Source: Desulfoluna butyratoxydans (lineage in GTDB: Bacteria; Desulfobacterota; Desulfobacteria; Desulfobacterales; Desulfolunaceae). Taken from it: a stretch of DNA of 64,000 nucleotides. Shown here piece by piece: positions 34,040 through 42,751 of the stretch. Both the position numbers and the translations under genes were made by a program. Where the stretch lies: assembly GCF_900699765.1 (NCBI RefSeq), contig NZ_CAADHO010000003.1, positions 620,001 to 684,000 on the forward strand, in the 5' to 3' direction. Position 1 is the first letter of the stretch. Each line of letters starts with the position of its first letter. The notes below the pieces were generated by a model. That model worked only from the letters and a program-made list of their open reading frames with translations, did not search any database and was not told where the DNA came from.

Positions 34040-35506
34040 ATGAAGGTGGAAAAAATGGTGAAAAAAGGATTGGTGGTCCTTGCAGCGGTGGTGCTGAGTA
34101 CGTCGTCGGCCTATGCAGCCAACGTCGAAACCATGGGGATCGGCGCCATGAACACGGCCCAGGCGGGCGCCGTGTCGGCTTACTGCGACAACGTGTTTGC
34201 GGCCTATTACAACCCGGCGGGGCTTTCGCTCATCGAAAAGCCCACCATATCGGCGGGTGCCATGTACTACAATGCCAAGATTGAAGTGTCTGACTGGAAT
34301 GTGGTATCGCAGGGATCCAATGCTACTTTGGATGGCGCTCCATCGGATTATGAATCCGATACCATGGACATTGTCAGCCCGTCCCTGGGCTTTGCCATGC
34401 CGGTGACCGATAGCCTTACTCTTGGTGTGGCTGCGTATACCCCTTACGGTCTTCATGTTACTTGGGATAAGGATCCTGCAAAATCTCCGTCCAGTGCCTA
34501 CGCCTGGGAATCTTACTACGGGCGTGTGGCTGTATCCCCTACTTTGTCCTACAAGATGTCGGATAAATTTTCAGTAGGCGTTGGGGTGAGTCTTGGACGC
34601 TCGATCTCTGAAGCAGGAAAGACAATGGAGATTTCAGATGATTTGAAGGATCCAGCAAATTCTAATCAAGTAAAACATATGCTTGAAGTTTCAGGGAAGC
34701 CCGCAGGACTAGCGGATGTACAAAAATACATTGCGCTGGCAAATGTGTTAGATGGTGCCCAACTTAAAATGGAGTCCACTGACGACTTCAACTATTCTTT
34801 TAATGTGGGGCTTATGTACCGTCCCATTGAGCAGCTCTCCATGGGGCTTTCCTACCGAGGTCGTTCCGACGGTGATTTCGAAGGGGATGTGATGATTTCT
34901 GGTGCCATGGGGGGGACGCAGGATCTGGATGGAAGCGTCACGATGGAGTATGACCATCCTGAGCAGGTCCAGGCTGGTGTCCGCTGGATGCCCAATCGTA
35001 AGTTTTCGGTTGAGGCCGACGTCACCTGGACCAGGTGGAGTATCAACGAGAATCAGGATGAACATGCTGTTATAAATGTACCTGAAGCTCTCCGTCCGCT
35101 GGTAGGAGGCCAAGAGACCATAGAGACGACCTTTGAACATGATCGTGACTGGGAAGATACCACCGCATACAAGCTGGGGATTTCTTACCAGGCCACTGAG
35201 GCGTTCGTCTTTCGTGCCGGTTATACCTACGACCCCTCACCCGTTCCCGATGAGACCTTTGAGTTTGGCTGGCCTGACACGGATCGCAACGTCTATACCC
35301 TTGGTATGGGATGGCGGATCAATGAACGATGGAATATTGATGCTGTTGTCCAACACGTGATTTCGACGTCGAAGCGTTCCACAACAGGTGGAAGTACCGA
35401 GCTTAATAAAAATTACACTGCAGCCTATGGTGCCCCTGCTCAAGTGTACTGCGAAAACGAAGGCATCCTCTGGGGCGCAGGCATGACCCTGACCTACACC
35501 TTCTAA
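34040..35506 (+). CDS. OmpP1/FadL-family outer-membrane transport protein
   Basis: A 488-residue outer-membrane beta-barrel of the FadL/TodX family, which takes up long-chain fatty acids or aromatic hydrocarbons. Signal peptide 1-30 ends at AYAA; the mature N-terminus has the family's plug sequence 'GAMNTAQAGAVSAYCDN' and 'YYNPAGLS' (about 60). Amphipathic strands alternate to the end, and the last residues TLTYTF give the C-terminal Phe used in barrel assembly. GAGAGAAGT precedes ATG 34040. Two Cys residues (about 54 and near the C-terminus) are unusual in the family. It has its own promoter and two terminators. Confidence 0.93.
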   Translation: MKVEKMVKKGLVVLAAVVLSTSSAYAANVETMGIGAMNTAQAGAVSAYCDNVFAAYYNPAGLSLIEKPTISAGAMYYNAKIEVSDWNVVSQGSNATLDGAPSDYESDTMDIVSPSLGFAMPVTDSLTLGVAAYTPYGLHVTWDKDPAKSPSSAYAWESYYGRVAVSPTLSYKMSDKFSVGVGVSLGRSISEAGKTMEISDDLKDPANSNQVKHMLEVSGKPAGLADVQKYIALANVLDGAQLKMESTDDFNYSFNVGLMYRPIEQLSMGLSYRGRSDGDFEGDVMISGAMGGTQDLDGSVTMEYDHPEQVQAGVRWMPNRKFSVEADVTWTRWSINENQDEHAVINVPEALRPLVGGQETIETTFEHDRDWEDTTAYKLGISYQATEAFVFRAGYTYDPSPVPDETFEFGWPDTDRNVYTLGMGWRINERWNIDAVVQHVISTSKRSTTGGSTELNKNYTAAYGAPAQVYCENEGILWGAGMTLTYTF

Positions 35507-35539
35507 GGCGCGTTTGATCGTTCCCCATTGCTTTGGGGC

Positions 35540-35575
35540 AAAAAAGGCCGCTCCCGTCCGGGGGCGGCCTTTTTG
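35540..35575 (+). terminator. Intrinsic terminator after the porin gene
   Basis: AAAAAAGGCCGC/GCGGCCTTTTT stem with an 11-nt loop. Confidence 0.85.
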
Positions 35576-35635
35576 CGTCCATGGGCCCGGAGTTGAAAAG
35601 ACCGGGCCGTTCTGATAAAAACCACGGGTTGTTCG

Positions 35636-35663
35636 TAAAAACCGGCGCAACGCCGGTTTTTTT
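35636..35663 (+). terminator. Second intrinsic terminator before putP
   Basis: AAAAACCGGCG-CAA-CGCCGGTTTTTTT, perfect and symmetrical; a backup terminator ahead of putP. Confidence 0.8.
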
Positions 35664-35699
35664 GTGTGTATGAATCATGGGGAGCGGAAAGTAGGACGT

Positions 35700-37193
35700 A
35701 TGCAGGACAGTAGTGTGTCGATTTTGATTTCGTTTGTCCTCTACCTGATATTCATGGTGGGGATCGGTTGGGTGTATTACGGCAGGACAAAGACCCTCTC
35801 GGATTATATCCTGGGGGGCAGGGGCCTCAACAGCTGGGTGGGGGCCATGAGCGCCCAGGCCTCGGACATGAGCGGCTGGCTCCTTCTGGGCCTGCCGGGG
35901 TATGCTTACGTGGCGGGGCTCGAATCCTTCTGGATTGCCTTTGGCCTTGCCATGGGGACCTGGCTGAACTGGAAGTTCGTGGCCGAGCGGCTGCGGAACT
36001 ACACGGAGATGTCCGGTGACTCCATCACCCTGCCCGACTATTTTGAGAACCGGTTCCGGGACACCTCGCACCTTCTGCGGATCATTTCAGCCATCTTTAT
36101 CCTGATCTTTTTCCTGATCTACACAGCCTCGGGCTTTGTGGCCGGGGCCAAGCTCTTCAGCACCGTCTTCGGGCTCAGCTACAACTCGGCCCTTCTCATC
36201 GGGGTGGCGGTGATCATCTCCTACACCTTCCTGGGCGGGTTCATGGCGGTGAGCTGGACCGATTTTTTCCAGGGCATGATCATGATCGTGGCCATCATCG
36301 TGGTGCCCACCCTGGGCATCATCAAGGCCGGAGGGCTTGCCACCACCCTGGACGGGATCCGCTCCATCAACCCCGCCTTTTTAAGCATCTTCACGGACAC
36401 CAAAGGAGCGCCCCTGGCCGTGATGTCCGTTATTTCTCTTGCCGCATGGGGCCTGGGCTATTTTGGTCAGCCCCATATCCTGGCCCGGTTCATGGCCATC
36501 CGCACCACCGCCGAGATCCGCAAGGCCAAGACCATTGCCATGCTCTGGGTGGTGGCCAGCCTCTCCTTTGCCGTGGTGGTGGGCCTTGTGGGCCTGGTCT
36601 GCCTGGACGTTCCCCTGGCTGCCGGTGACCAGGAGAAGATCTTCATGGTGATGGTGGATCAGCTGGTGCCCACGGTCCTTGCCGGGGTGTTTCTGGCAGC
36701 GATCCTGGCAGCCATTATGAGTACCGCCGACTCCCAGCTCCTGGTGACCTCTTCGGCCCTGACCGAGGATTTTTACAAGGTGCTGTTTCGAAAAGAGGCC
36801 TCGGACGCCGAGCTTGTGTGGGTGAGCCGATGTGCCGTCATGCTGGTGGCGGTATTTGCCTGGATGTTTGCCCGGAATCCCGACAGCTCCGTGCTGGGCC
36901 TTGTCTCTTATGCCTGGGCCGGGTTTGGAGCCACCTTCGGCCCCATCATTCTTCTTTCGCTTTACTGGAAGCGCATGACCCGCAACGGGGCGCTGGCCGG
37001 CATCGTGGCGGGCGGGGTGACCGTGATCGTCTGGAAGCAGCTTACGGGCGGATTTCTGGGGCTGTTTGATCTTTATGAGATCGTGCCGGGTTTTCTGGTC
37101 TCCATTGTTGTGATCGTGGCGGTGAGCCTCATGGACAAGGAGCCCGCCCATGAGATCCAGGCAGAGTTCGATGCGGTGAACAACACCATCTAA
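35700..37193 (+). CDS. putP: Sodium/proline symporter
   Basis: A 497-residue SSS-family transporter with about 13 membrane segments that couples Na+ to proline uptake. 'DYILGGRGLNSWVGAMSAQASDMSGWLLLGLPG' is the PutP signature (about 31-63) including the Na+-site Asp and Ser residues; 'YTFLGGFMAVSWTDFFQG' and 'GYFGQPHILARFMAI' follow. ATG 35700 is preferred, with AGGACGT upstream; the extra 12 codons of the longer frame overlap the terminator. Close homologues differing in substrate (for example pantothenate) lack this full signature, so proline is likely. Ends at a bidirectional terminator. Confidence 0.93.
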   Translation: MQDSSVSILISFVLYLIFMVGIGWVYYGRTKTLSDYILGGRGLNSWVGAMSAQASDMSGWLLLGLPGYAYVAGLESFWIAFGLAMGTWLNWKFVAERLRNYTEMSGDSITLPDYFENRFRDTSHLLRIISAIFILIFFLIYTASGFVAGAKLFSTVFGLSYNSALLIGVAVIISYTFLGGFMAVSWTDFFQGMIMIVAIIVVPTLGIIKAGGLATTLDGIRSINPAFLSIFTDTKGAPLAVMSVISLAAWGLGYFGQPHILARFMAIRTTAEIRKAKTIAMLWVVASLSFAVVVGLVGLVCLDVPLAAGDQEKIFMVMVDQLVPTVLAGVFLAAILAAIMSTADSQLLVTSSALTEDFYKVLFRKEASDAELVWVSRCAVMLVAVFAWMFARNPDSSVLGLVSYAWAGFGATFGPIILLSLYWKRMTRNGALAGIVAGGVTVIVWKQLTGGFLGLFDLYEIVPGFLVSIVVIVAVSLMDKEPAHEIQAEFDAVNNTI

Positions 37194-37218
37194 AGGCCTC
37201 CACAAGGAACTATCAGTG

Positions 37219-37267
37219 TAAAAAAGCCGTGATCGGTCATGTGTTTATGACCGGTCACGGCTTTTGT
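37219..37267. terminator. Bidirectional intrinsic terminator
   Basis: AAAAGCCGTGA-CGGTCAT / ATGACCG-TCACGGCTTTT, with a GTGTTT loop, between putP and the convergent Toprim-like gene. Confidence 0.85.
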
Positions 37268-37292
37268 GTTTGTGCAGGCAGGCTTTTTTAAT

Positions 37293-37329
37293 CTGAATGG
37301 TTACTATTATTTTAGGGCATAGCCCTTAT
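37293..37329 (+). repeat. Solo end of the mobile repeat family
   Basis: CTGAATGGTTAC (37293-37304) resembles the right terminal repeat. It is followed by TATTATTTTAGGGCATAGCC, the same word found inverted inside repeat B2 near 10650. Confidence 0.5.
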
Positions 37330-37985
37330 TTGAAGAGCGAGGCCAGGGTGTCTGCCAGCAGGCCCTTACGGGCCAGCTCCACGAGGCTCGTGCCCTTTAC
37401 GGGGACGGGGGACGTCGCCTCCACGGAGGCAAGGGCCTCTGCGTCACTGTCCATGGCAAGGACGCGGAGTTCTTCGGCCCCTTGAAGGGCGGTGGCAAGG
37501 GCGCCTTGGGGGAGGTCCCCCGAGGCCACCACGGTCCATTGGTTGTTCAGTTCCTGGTGGAGCAGAAGGGCGTCGAGTTCCCTGCGCACCAGCACGGTGC
37601 GGCGGGTGGTGCCGGAAAGGACCAGGGGAACGGCATCGCTGCCTTCGACGGTATGGTACTCCCCGTCGTGGCCGTGACCCATGCGGAAGATGACGACGCG
37701 TTTGAGCTCCTTGTCCCGGATTACAGGGATGGTGAGCCCTTCGGGGAGAAGGATCTTGTCCACGCCTTGGGTGCCCCAGGAGTCTGCGGGCCTTCTCGTG
37801 TTCCTCACCTGCCAGCCGATGAAGGCCTCTTTCAGGGTCTTAAGGGCAAAGCCCGATTCAAAGAGCCAGGCCTGGATCGATTCGTTGTGCTTGCCCCAGA
37901 GCATTTTTGTGGCTTTGACGGTTACGGCTACGGCTTTTTCGTTCCACAGTCCGGGGTCGGTGATCGTTTCGTTGCGTGTGTCCAT
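37326..37985 (-). CDS. Toprim-like domain protein, function unknown
   Basis: A 219-residue protein. The C-terminal half resembles the Toprim fold seen in DnaG/TraC-type primases: a strand then 'RRELDALLLHQEL' (about 132-144) where primases have the catalytic Glu of ExxD-type, a 'VVASGDLPQG' turn, and 'RVLAMDSDAEA' (about 185-195) with the DxD pair. The N-terminal part (1-100) fits the alternative-primase RNAP basic-like region loosely ('GLTIPVIRD'). No zinc finger and no helicase part. Its ATG overlaps the stop of the MBL hydrolase gene (TGATG), so they are translationally coupled. A phage or plasmid primase remnant is the main alternative. Confidence 0.5.
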   Translation of the reverse strand: MDTRNETITDPGLWNEKAVAVTVKATKMLWGKHNESIQAWLFESGFALKTLKEAFIGWQVRNTRRPADSWGTQGVDKILLPEGLTIPVIRDKELKRVVIFRMGHGHDGEYHTVEGSDAVPLVLSGTTRRTVLVRRELDALLLHQELNNQWTVVASGDLPQGALATALQGAEELRVLAMDSDAEALASVEATSPVPVKGTSLVELARKGLLADTLASLFK

Positions 37986-38689
37986 CAGTACAGCTCCATT
38001 ACGGAATGCCACCGGTCCCGCTCGGTGGCCACGGGAAGGTCCCTTTGTTTCATGGTTTTCACAAGGTTGGGTTCGTTGAACCGCAGGAAGGGGTTGGCCC
38101 GTTTCTCATCACCCAGGGTGGAGACCACGTGGTCCGGGTCGTAGAGGGTGAGGTAGCGGGCGATCTCCTTTTCGTTTTCCGGCTCGATGATGCGGGCAAA
38201 GGCCATGGACTCCTGAACATAGTCGTGGCCTGCGTAGATTTTCGTGTCGTCCGGGAAGGTGAGCAGGAAGGTGACGGATCGGTAGAAGCTCTCCATGTCC
38301 CCGGAAAAGCAAGTCCCCACCGTGCCGTTGAAGAGGGTGTCTCCGGTGATGAGGCGTCCTTTGATCTCAAAGGTGAGGCAGTCGTCCATGTGGCCCGGGG
38401 TGTAATGGACGATGAGGGGTTCCCCGTCGATCTCCAGCCGTCCCTGTCGGCGAAGGGCAGGGATGTCCAGGTGGGTGGCCTTAGAGCGCAGGATCAGCGG
38501 GGTGTTGCCCACGGTATGGTCCGGGTGGGTGTGGGTGTTGATGACGTGGGTGAGGTCAAGGCCCCGGGCGTCGACAAAGGCCAGGATCTCGTCTACGGCT
38601 CCGGGGTCTATGGCCACGGCAGATGTCGGGCCGCTGACCACATAGGAAAAATTGTCGGCGCCGTAGCGGAACTGGGTGAGGGTGAGCAT
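37985..38689 (-). CDS. MBL-fold metallo-hydrolase (glyoxalase II-like)
   Basis: A 234-residue metallo-beta-lactamase-fold hydrolase. Metal ligands are in THTHPDHTVGN (about 52-62, HxHxDH), the 'HYTPGHMDDC' His (about 98), 'ITGDTLFNG' Asp (about 113-121) and 'YAGHDYV' His (about 151-157), a complete dinuclear site. The style fits hydroxyacylglutathione hydrolase or persulfide dioxygenase-like proteins. GGAGGACATC precedes ATG 38689. Middle gene of a three-gene operon: 17 nt after the upstream small gene and overlapping the Toprim-like gene. Confidence 0.88.
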   Translation of the reverse strand: MLTLTQFRYGADNFSYVVSGPTSAVAIDPGAVDEILAFVDARGLDLTHVINTHTHPDHTVGNTPLILRSKATHLDIPALRRQGRLEIDGEPLIVHYTPGHMDDCLTFEIKGRLITGDTLFNGTVGTCFSGDMESFYRSVTFLLTFPDDTKIYAGHDYVQESMAFARIIEPENEKEIARYLTLYDPDHVVSTLGDEKRANPFLRFNEPNLVKTMKQRDLPVATERDRWHSVMELY

Positions 38690-38706
38690 GATGTCCTCCC
38701 AGAGGG

Positions 38707-39093
38707 TTAAACGGGTTTGACGGGCAGGGCCTCCACCGAGAGTGTGAGCTCGCCGTTGTCTGTGCGGAGGTCCCAGGATTTGATGCCCTTCATCATGGCG
38801 GGGTACCTGGACTGTTTGGCGGTGATGAGATCCAGGACAAAGCGGACGAAGACCTCCTTCTGTTCTGCGGGGAGCTGTGCTGGGAGGCGCTCTTCCACCT
38901 GGGACCTGTACCCCTCTTTCTCCCGGCTTTCAAAAAGGGAGAGGTTCCAGCCGGTGACGGCCAGGGAGATGAGGTGGTGCTTCATGGCGTCGTCGTCGCA
39001 GGCGGCACACAGGGGCGCGGCAAGGGTGAGGACCGCGTCGGCCACGTCTTCGTGGGTGCAGGCGGCAAAGTTTTTCACGGTCAGGGTGCTCAT
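38707..39093 (-). CDS. Hypothetical protein, first gene of the MBL operon
   Basis: A 128-residue acidic, mainly helical cytoplasmic protein with no recognised motif. A stretch around residues 28-45 has two Cys (LCAAC) and a DDDAMKHH cluster. GGAGGACTTTCC before ATG 39093 is a strong site. It is followed 17 nt later by the MBL hydrolase, so the three genes form one unit; function is not inferable. Confidence 0.65.
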   Translation of the reverse strand: MSTLTVKNFAACTHEDVADAVLTLAAPLCAACDDDAMKHHLISLAVTGWNLSLFESREKEGYRSQVEERLPAQLPAEQKEVFVRFVLDLITAKQSRYPAMMKGIKSWDLRTDNGELTLSVEALPVKPV

Positions 39094-39559
39094 GGAAAGT
39101 CCTCCGGTTGAAAGTCAACATGACGACGCCTCGTTGCCTTGGCGGGTGCGTCGGGTTTGATCCGCTTGAATCCCGGCGGTGATGCCCCTAAACCTAAGCT
39201 GATTCCATGAAAAGTCAAGGCAAGGCAGGTCTCCTTCCGATTCGGCTCGGGGGCATGTGCGATGGGTTGGAGGGTGTGATTTGGGGTGTTATCATTGATT
39301 TTTTGTGCTGTGTGGCCGCGTGGTGGGGACGGGATGTTAGAAAATTTTACAAGCCCTGCAACGGCCGAAAGCACGGTGATTTTCATGCACTGACCCGTCC
39401 GGAATGCACCTTGATCTTTGCCATGGGCTGTTTTACTATTGCGCACCTGCCGCAGCTGGGGGGCCACGGGCCGTCAGGGGCGCGGAGACCATAACGGACA
39501 GTCGGGGCGCCGGCCGTTCATCTAAGATAAAGACCACCACAAAAAAACAGGACAACACT
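39094..39559. other. Divergent gap upstream of the purine genes
   Basis: About 465 bp between the MBL operon and the IMP cyclohydrolase gene. I see no gene, no convincing promoter pair and no riboswitch-like fold. Confidence 0.35.
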
Positions 39560-40240
39560 ATGGGGATGAATATTGTGGATCGCATTGACGACCGGGTGAA
39601 GGTCGATCATGTGCTGATCAGCGTGTCGGATAAAACGGGACTGGACACCCTGGTTCCCGCCCTGGTGCGGGTCAACCCGTCCATTCGTATTTTTTCAACG
39701 GGCGGTACCTTCGGGGCCATCGAAAAGATCCTGGGCGATGCCGCGGCAAAGCACCTGGTGCAGGTGTCGGATTACACGGGCCAGCCCGAGACCCAGGGCG
39801 GACTCGTCAAAACCCTTGATTTCAAAATCTATCTCGGAATCCTGACGGAAACATACAACGATTCTCATCAGGAAGACTTAAAGAGAACCGCCGCAGTTCC
39901 GATAGATATGGTAGTTGTGAACCTTTATCCCTTTGAGGCCACCGTGGCCAAAGAGGGGGTTACCGTGGAGGAGGCCCGCAGCAACATCGACATTGGCGGA
40001 CCCACCATGGTCAGGGCCTCTGCCAAGAACTACCTTCGGGTGGCCTCGGTGGTGAATCCCTCGGATTACGGGGCCGTTGTGGCGTCCCTGGAGGCCAACG
40101 ACGGGGCAACAGACCTGTCCTTAAGGTACGATCTGGCGACCAAGGCCTTTGAGCACACCGCCACCTACGACCGGCACATTGCCGATTATCTCGCAGCACA
40201 GGCCCCGCAGAGCGTTTCGGGGTGTTACAGCGCATCCTAA
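39560..40240 (+). CDS. purH: IMP cyclohydrolase (N-terminal half of PurH as separate gene)
   Basis: A 226-residue protein equal to the inosinicase domain of PurH, which closes FAICAR to IMP, the last step of purine synthesis. 'LISVSDKTGLDTLVPAL' start, 'FSTGGTFGAI', 'HPKI'-equivalent region here 'GLVKTLDFKIYLGIL', 'MVVVNLYPFEATVA' and 'EARSNIDIGGPTMVRASAKN' (about 135-155) are the family blocks. It stops right where the domain ends. The partner AICAR transformylase is the next gene, 81 nt on with its own ribosome site, so PurH is split rather than frameshifted. ATG 39560 follows AGGACA. Confidence 0.93.
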   Translation: MGMNIVDRIDDRVKVDHVLISVSDKTGLDTLVPALVRVNPSIRIFSTGGTFGAIEKILGDAAAKHLVQVSDYTGQPETQGGLVKTLDFKIYLGILTETYNDSHQEDLKRTAAVPIDMVVVNLYPFEATVAKEGVTVEEARSNIDIGGPTMVRASAKNYLRVASVVNPSDYGAVVASLEANDGATDLSLRYDLATKAFEHTATYDRHIADYLAAQAPQSVSGCYSAS

Positions 40241-40321
40241 ACACCCTATCCGGACCCGACGGGGCCCACGGCGGCTTTTCAGACAGGCTGCAGAAGGGTC
40301 CTTTCGGGGGGAGAAAAGCAC

Positions 40322-41572
40322 ATGGCAGACGATCTGAAAAAGATGTACCGAACCATCATGGACGACCACTTTGCACCGGCCATGGAGATATCCTTTGTGG
40401 ACGGCGACAACCGCCAGACCCTCTTTTACGAGAAAGTGGCCTGGACCATCGACCAGGTCAAAAAAGGGCTGCGCTACGGTGAAAACCCGGGCCAGGAGGC
40501 GGCGCTGTACCGTCTGGCCAACGGCAACCTGGTGGTGGGGGAGACCCAGACCATCGCACCGGGGCGTTACCTTGCCTCGGACATCGAGCTCCTTCAGTCC
40601 GGGAAGCATCCTGGCAAGACCAACCTCACCGATGCCGACAACGCCCTGAACATCCTGCGCTACTTCACCGATACCCCCACGGCAGTCATCGTGAAGCACA
40701 ACAACCCCTGCGGCGCGGCCCGGGCCGCTTCCCTGGAAGAGGCCTACGCCAAGGCGTACATGGCCGACCGCATCGCAGCCTTCGGGGGGTGCATTGCCCT
40801 GAACCGCAGCGTGGACAAGGCCACGGCCGAGGCCATCAGCAACCAGTACGCCGAAGTGGTTGTGGCCCCCGATTTTGAAGAAGGAAGCCTGGAGATCCTG
40901 TCCGCGCGCAAGAACCTCCGGGTGATCCGCATCGGCAACATGGACCGTCTCCAGAGCTATGTGGGAGAGCGCGTTGTGGACTTCAAGAGCCTCATGGACG
41001 GGGGGATCATCACCCAGCTCTCCTTCGTGCCCGAGGCCAGGACGCGCAAGGACCTCAAGCTTGCCCAGTGCGAGTACAAGGGGACCCTGTACACCATCGA
41101 CCGGGAGCCCACCGACGCCGAGTACGAAGACATGCTCTTCGGCTGGCTGGTGGAGTCCGGCATCACCTCCAACTCCGTGATCTACGTCAAGGACCAGGTG
41201 ACCGTGGGTATCGGCACCGGTGAGCAGGATCGCGTGGGTGTTGCCGAGATCGCCGTGGACAAGGCGTACAAAAAACTTGCCGACCGTTACGCCTTCGAGA
41301 CCTATGGCGTGGGGTACGTTGACCTTACGGACGCCGACAAGAAAGCGGAGATCGACGCCAGGGTCAAGGCGGAGAACGGCGGCATCAAGGGCGCCACCAT
41401 GGTGAGCGATGCCTTCTTCCCCTTCCGCGACGGCGCCGACGTGGGTCTCCGCGAGGGGGCAAGCGCCATCGTCCACTCCGGGGGATCCCTGAACGACTAC
41501 CAGTCCATTGAGGCGTGCAACGAATACGGCGCCACCATGGTCTACACCGGCCAGCGGAGCTTCAAGCACTGA
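40322..41572 (+). CDS. purH: AICAR formyltransferase (C-terminal half of PurH as separate gene)
   Basis: A 416-residue protein equal to the AICAR transformylase domain, which adds a formyl group from 10-formyl-THF to AICAR. 'LRYGENPGQEAALYR' (about 50-64), the catalytic 'VKHNNPCGAA' Lys-His pair (about 124-133), 'AFGGCIALN', and 'SDAFFPFRDGADVG...GG' at the C-terminus are all present. GGGGGGAG lies 6-13 nt before ATG 40322. It contains about 80 more residues than the single domain of fused PurH, including a 'GDNRQTLFYEKVAW' N-terminal piece. Works with the preceding cyclohydrolase. Confidence 0.93.
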   Translation: MADDLKKMYRTIMDDHFAPAMEISFVDGDNRQTLFYEKVAWTIDQVKKGLRYGENPGQEAALYRLANGNLVVGETQTIAPGRYLASDIELLQSGKHPGKTNLTDADNALNILRYFTDTPTAVIVKHNNPCGAARAASLEEAYAKAYMADRIAAFGGCIALNRSVDKATAEAISNQYAEVVVAPDFEEGSLEILSARKNLRVIRIGNMDRLQSYVGERVVDFKSLMDGGIITQLSFVPEARTRKDLKLAQCEYKGTLYTIDREPTDAEYEDMLFGWLVESGITSNSVIYVKDQVTVGIGTGEQDRVGVAEIAVDKAYKKLADRYAFETYGVGYVDLTDADKKAEIDARVKAENGGIKGATMVSDAFFPFRDGADVGLREGASAIVHSGGSLNDYQSIEACNEYGATMVYTGQRSFKH

Positions 41573-41668
41573 TTCCGACTGGTCTTGAACCGATGCTCCC
41601 TTGCAGCCCGCAAGGGGCATCAACAACGTATGTTCCGGTGGGGTGACGCACCGGAGATGACCGGCGGC

Positions 41669-41697
41669 ACGCCTCCAATGCCAGTTGGAGGCGTGTT
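41669..41697 (+). terminator. Hairpin after the purine genes, possible terminator
   Basis: CACGCCTCCAA/TTGGAGGCGTG stem with a short loop about 95 nt after the AICAR transformylase stop; the T-run is weak. Confidence 0.45.
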
Positions 41698-41771
41698 TCA
41701 GGCCCTTTTGGGAAACAGTGGTTTACAAAAGGGGACCTGGTAACCCATCTGGTGTTTTAAGCGGTGTGTGT

Positions 41772-42710
41772 ATGACGGACAAGCCTGTGTTGAAGATTGG
41801 TCACCTGCGGATTACCGATCACCTGATTCTCGGTGTGACGGATCTCAAGTTGCGGAAGGGGATGGAGTCCTTCAAGCATTGCTCCCTCCAGCCGGTGTTG
41901 AAAAACGGGTGGAACGAGGTGGCCGACGACCTGGCCACCGGAGCCCTTGACGGTGCCTTTATCCTTGCCCCCACGGCCATGGATATTTACAAGTCCGGGG
42001 TGGGCATCAAGCTGATCCTGTTTACCCACAAGTCGGGCAGTATCCTGGTGAAGAGCCGTCGTGCCGGGATCCAGCGCATCGAAGACTTTGCCGGCAAGGT
42101 GGTCCTGATTCCCTACCAGCTCTCGGTGCACAACATGCTGTTTCACCGTCTCCTCAAGGAGAAGGGGCTTAACCCCGGCACCACCCGGGACAAAAAAGCC
42201 GACGTCTTCCTGGAGGTGGTGGCGCCTTTTCAGATGCCCGATGCCATCGACCTGGATGAAGACGGGGAGATCGCCGGGTTCATCGTGGCTGAGCCCATCG
42301 GCACCAAGGTGATCAACAGCGGCAACGGCGAGGCCATTCACCTCTCCTGTGATCTCTGGCCCAAGCACCCCTGCTGCGTGCTGGTGATGCGCGACGAAGT
42401 GATCGAGAAGAACCCCGACGCCGTCCACGAGCTGACCCGCAGCCTGGTGCGCTCCGGCATGGCCGTGGAGGCCCAGCCCAAGCCCGCCTCCATCATCGGC
42501 GCCGATTTTCTGGGGCAGAACAGCGACTTGATTTACAAGGTCCTCACCGAACCCAAGGAGCGTATCTCCACGGACGAACTCTTCCCGGTCATCGACGACC
42601 TGGCGAAAATTCAGGATTACATGAAAGATGAGATGGGGATTCTGACGGACAAGATCGATCTGGATAAGTTCGTGGACACCCGGTTTGCCCTTGATGCAGG
42701 GGCCAGGTAG
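41772..42710 (+). CDS. Solute-binding-like protein (NrtA/SsuA/TauA type) without signal peptide
   Basis: A 312-residue periplasmic-binding-fold protein of the nitrate/sulfonate/taurine type, with 'GTDLKLRKG'-like start, 'GALDGAFILAPTAMDIYKSG' (about 55-75), 'DFAGKVVLIPYQLSVHNML' (about 100-118) and 'GFIVAEPIGTKVI' (about 168-180). It has no signal peptide or lipobox from ATG 41772, and the longer frame adds none. No ABC permease or ATPase is nearby. It may sense a ligand in the cytoplasm, or an exported version may start elsewhere. The ribosome site is weak. Ligand unknown. Confidence 0.72.
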   Translation: MTDKPVLKIGHLRITDHLILGVTDLKLRKGMESFKHCSLQPVLKNGWNEVADDLATGALDGAFILAPTAMDIYKSGVGIKLILFTHKSGSILVKSRRAGIQRIEDFAGKVVLIPYQLSVHNMLFHRLLKEKGLNPGTTRDKKADVFLEVVAPFQMPDAIDLDEDGEIAGFIVAEPIGTKVINSGNGEAIHLSCDLWPKHPCCVLVMRDEVIEKNPDAVHELTRSLVRSGMAVEAQPKPASIIGADFLGQNSDLIYKVLTEPKERISTDELFPVIDDLAKIQDYMKDEMGILTDKIDLDKFVDTRFALDAGAR

Positions 42711-42751
42711 AGACCGGACCTTTTTTGCGCCCCGCAACCCGGTGTCATGGG

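Noticed and set aside
40121..41626. 501-residue open frame antisense to the AICAR transformylase gene
   Set aside because: Shadow frame with Gly/Val/His bias; the plus strand carries a full enzyme.
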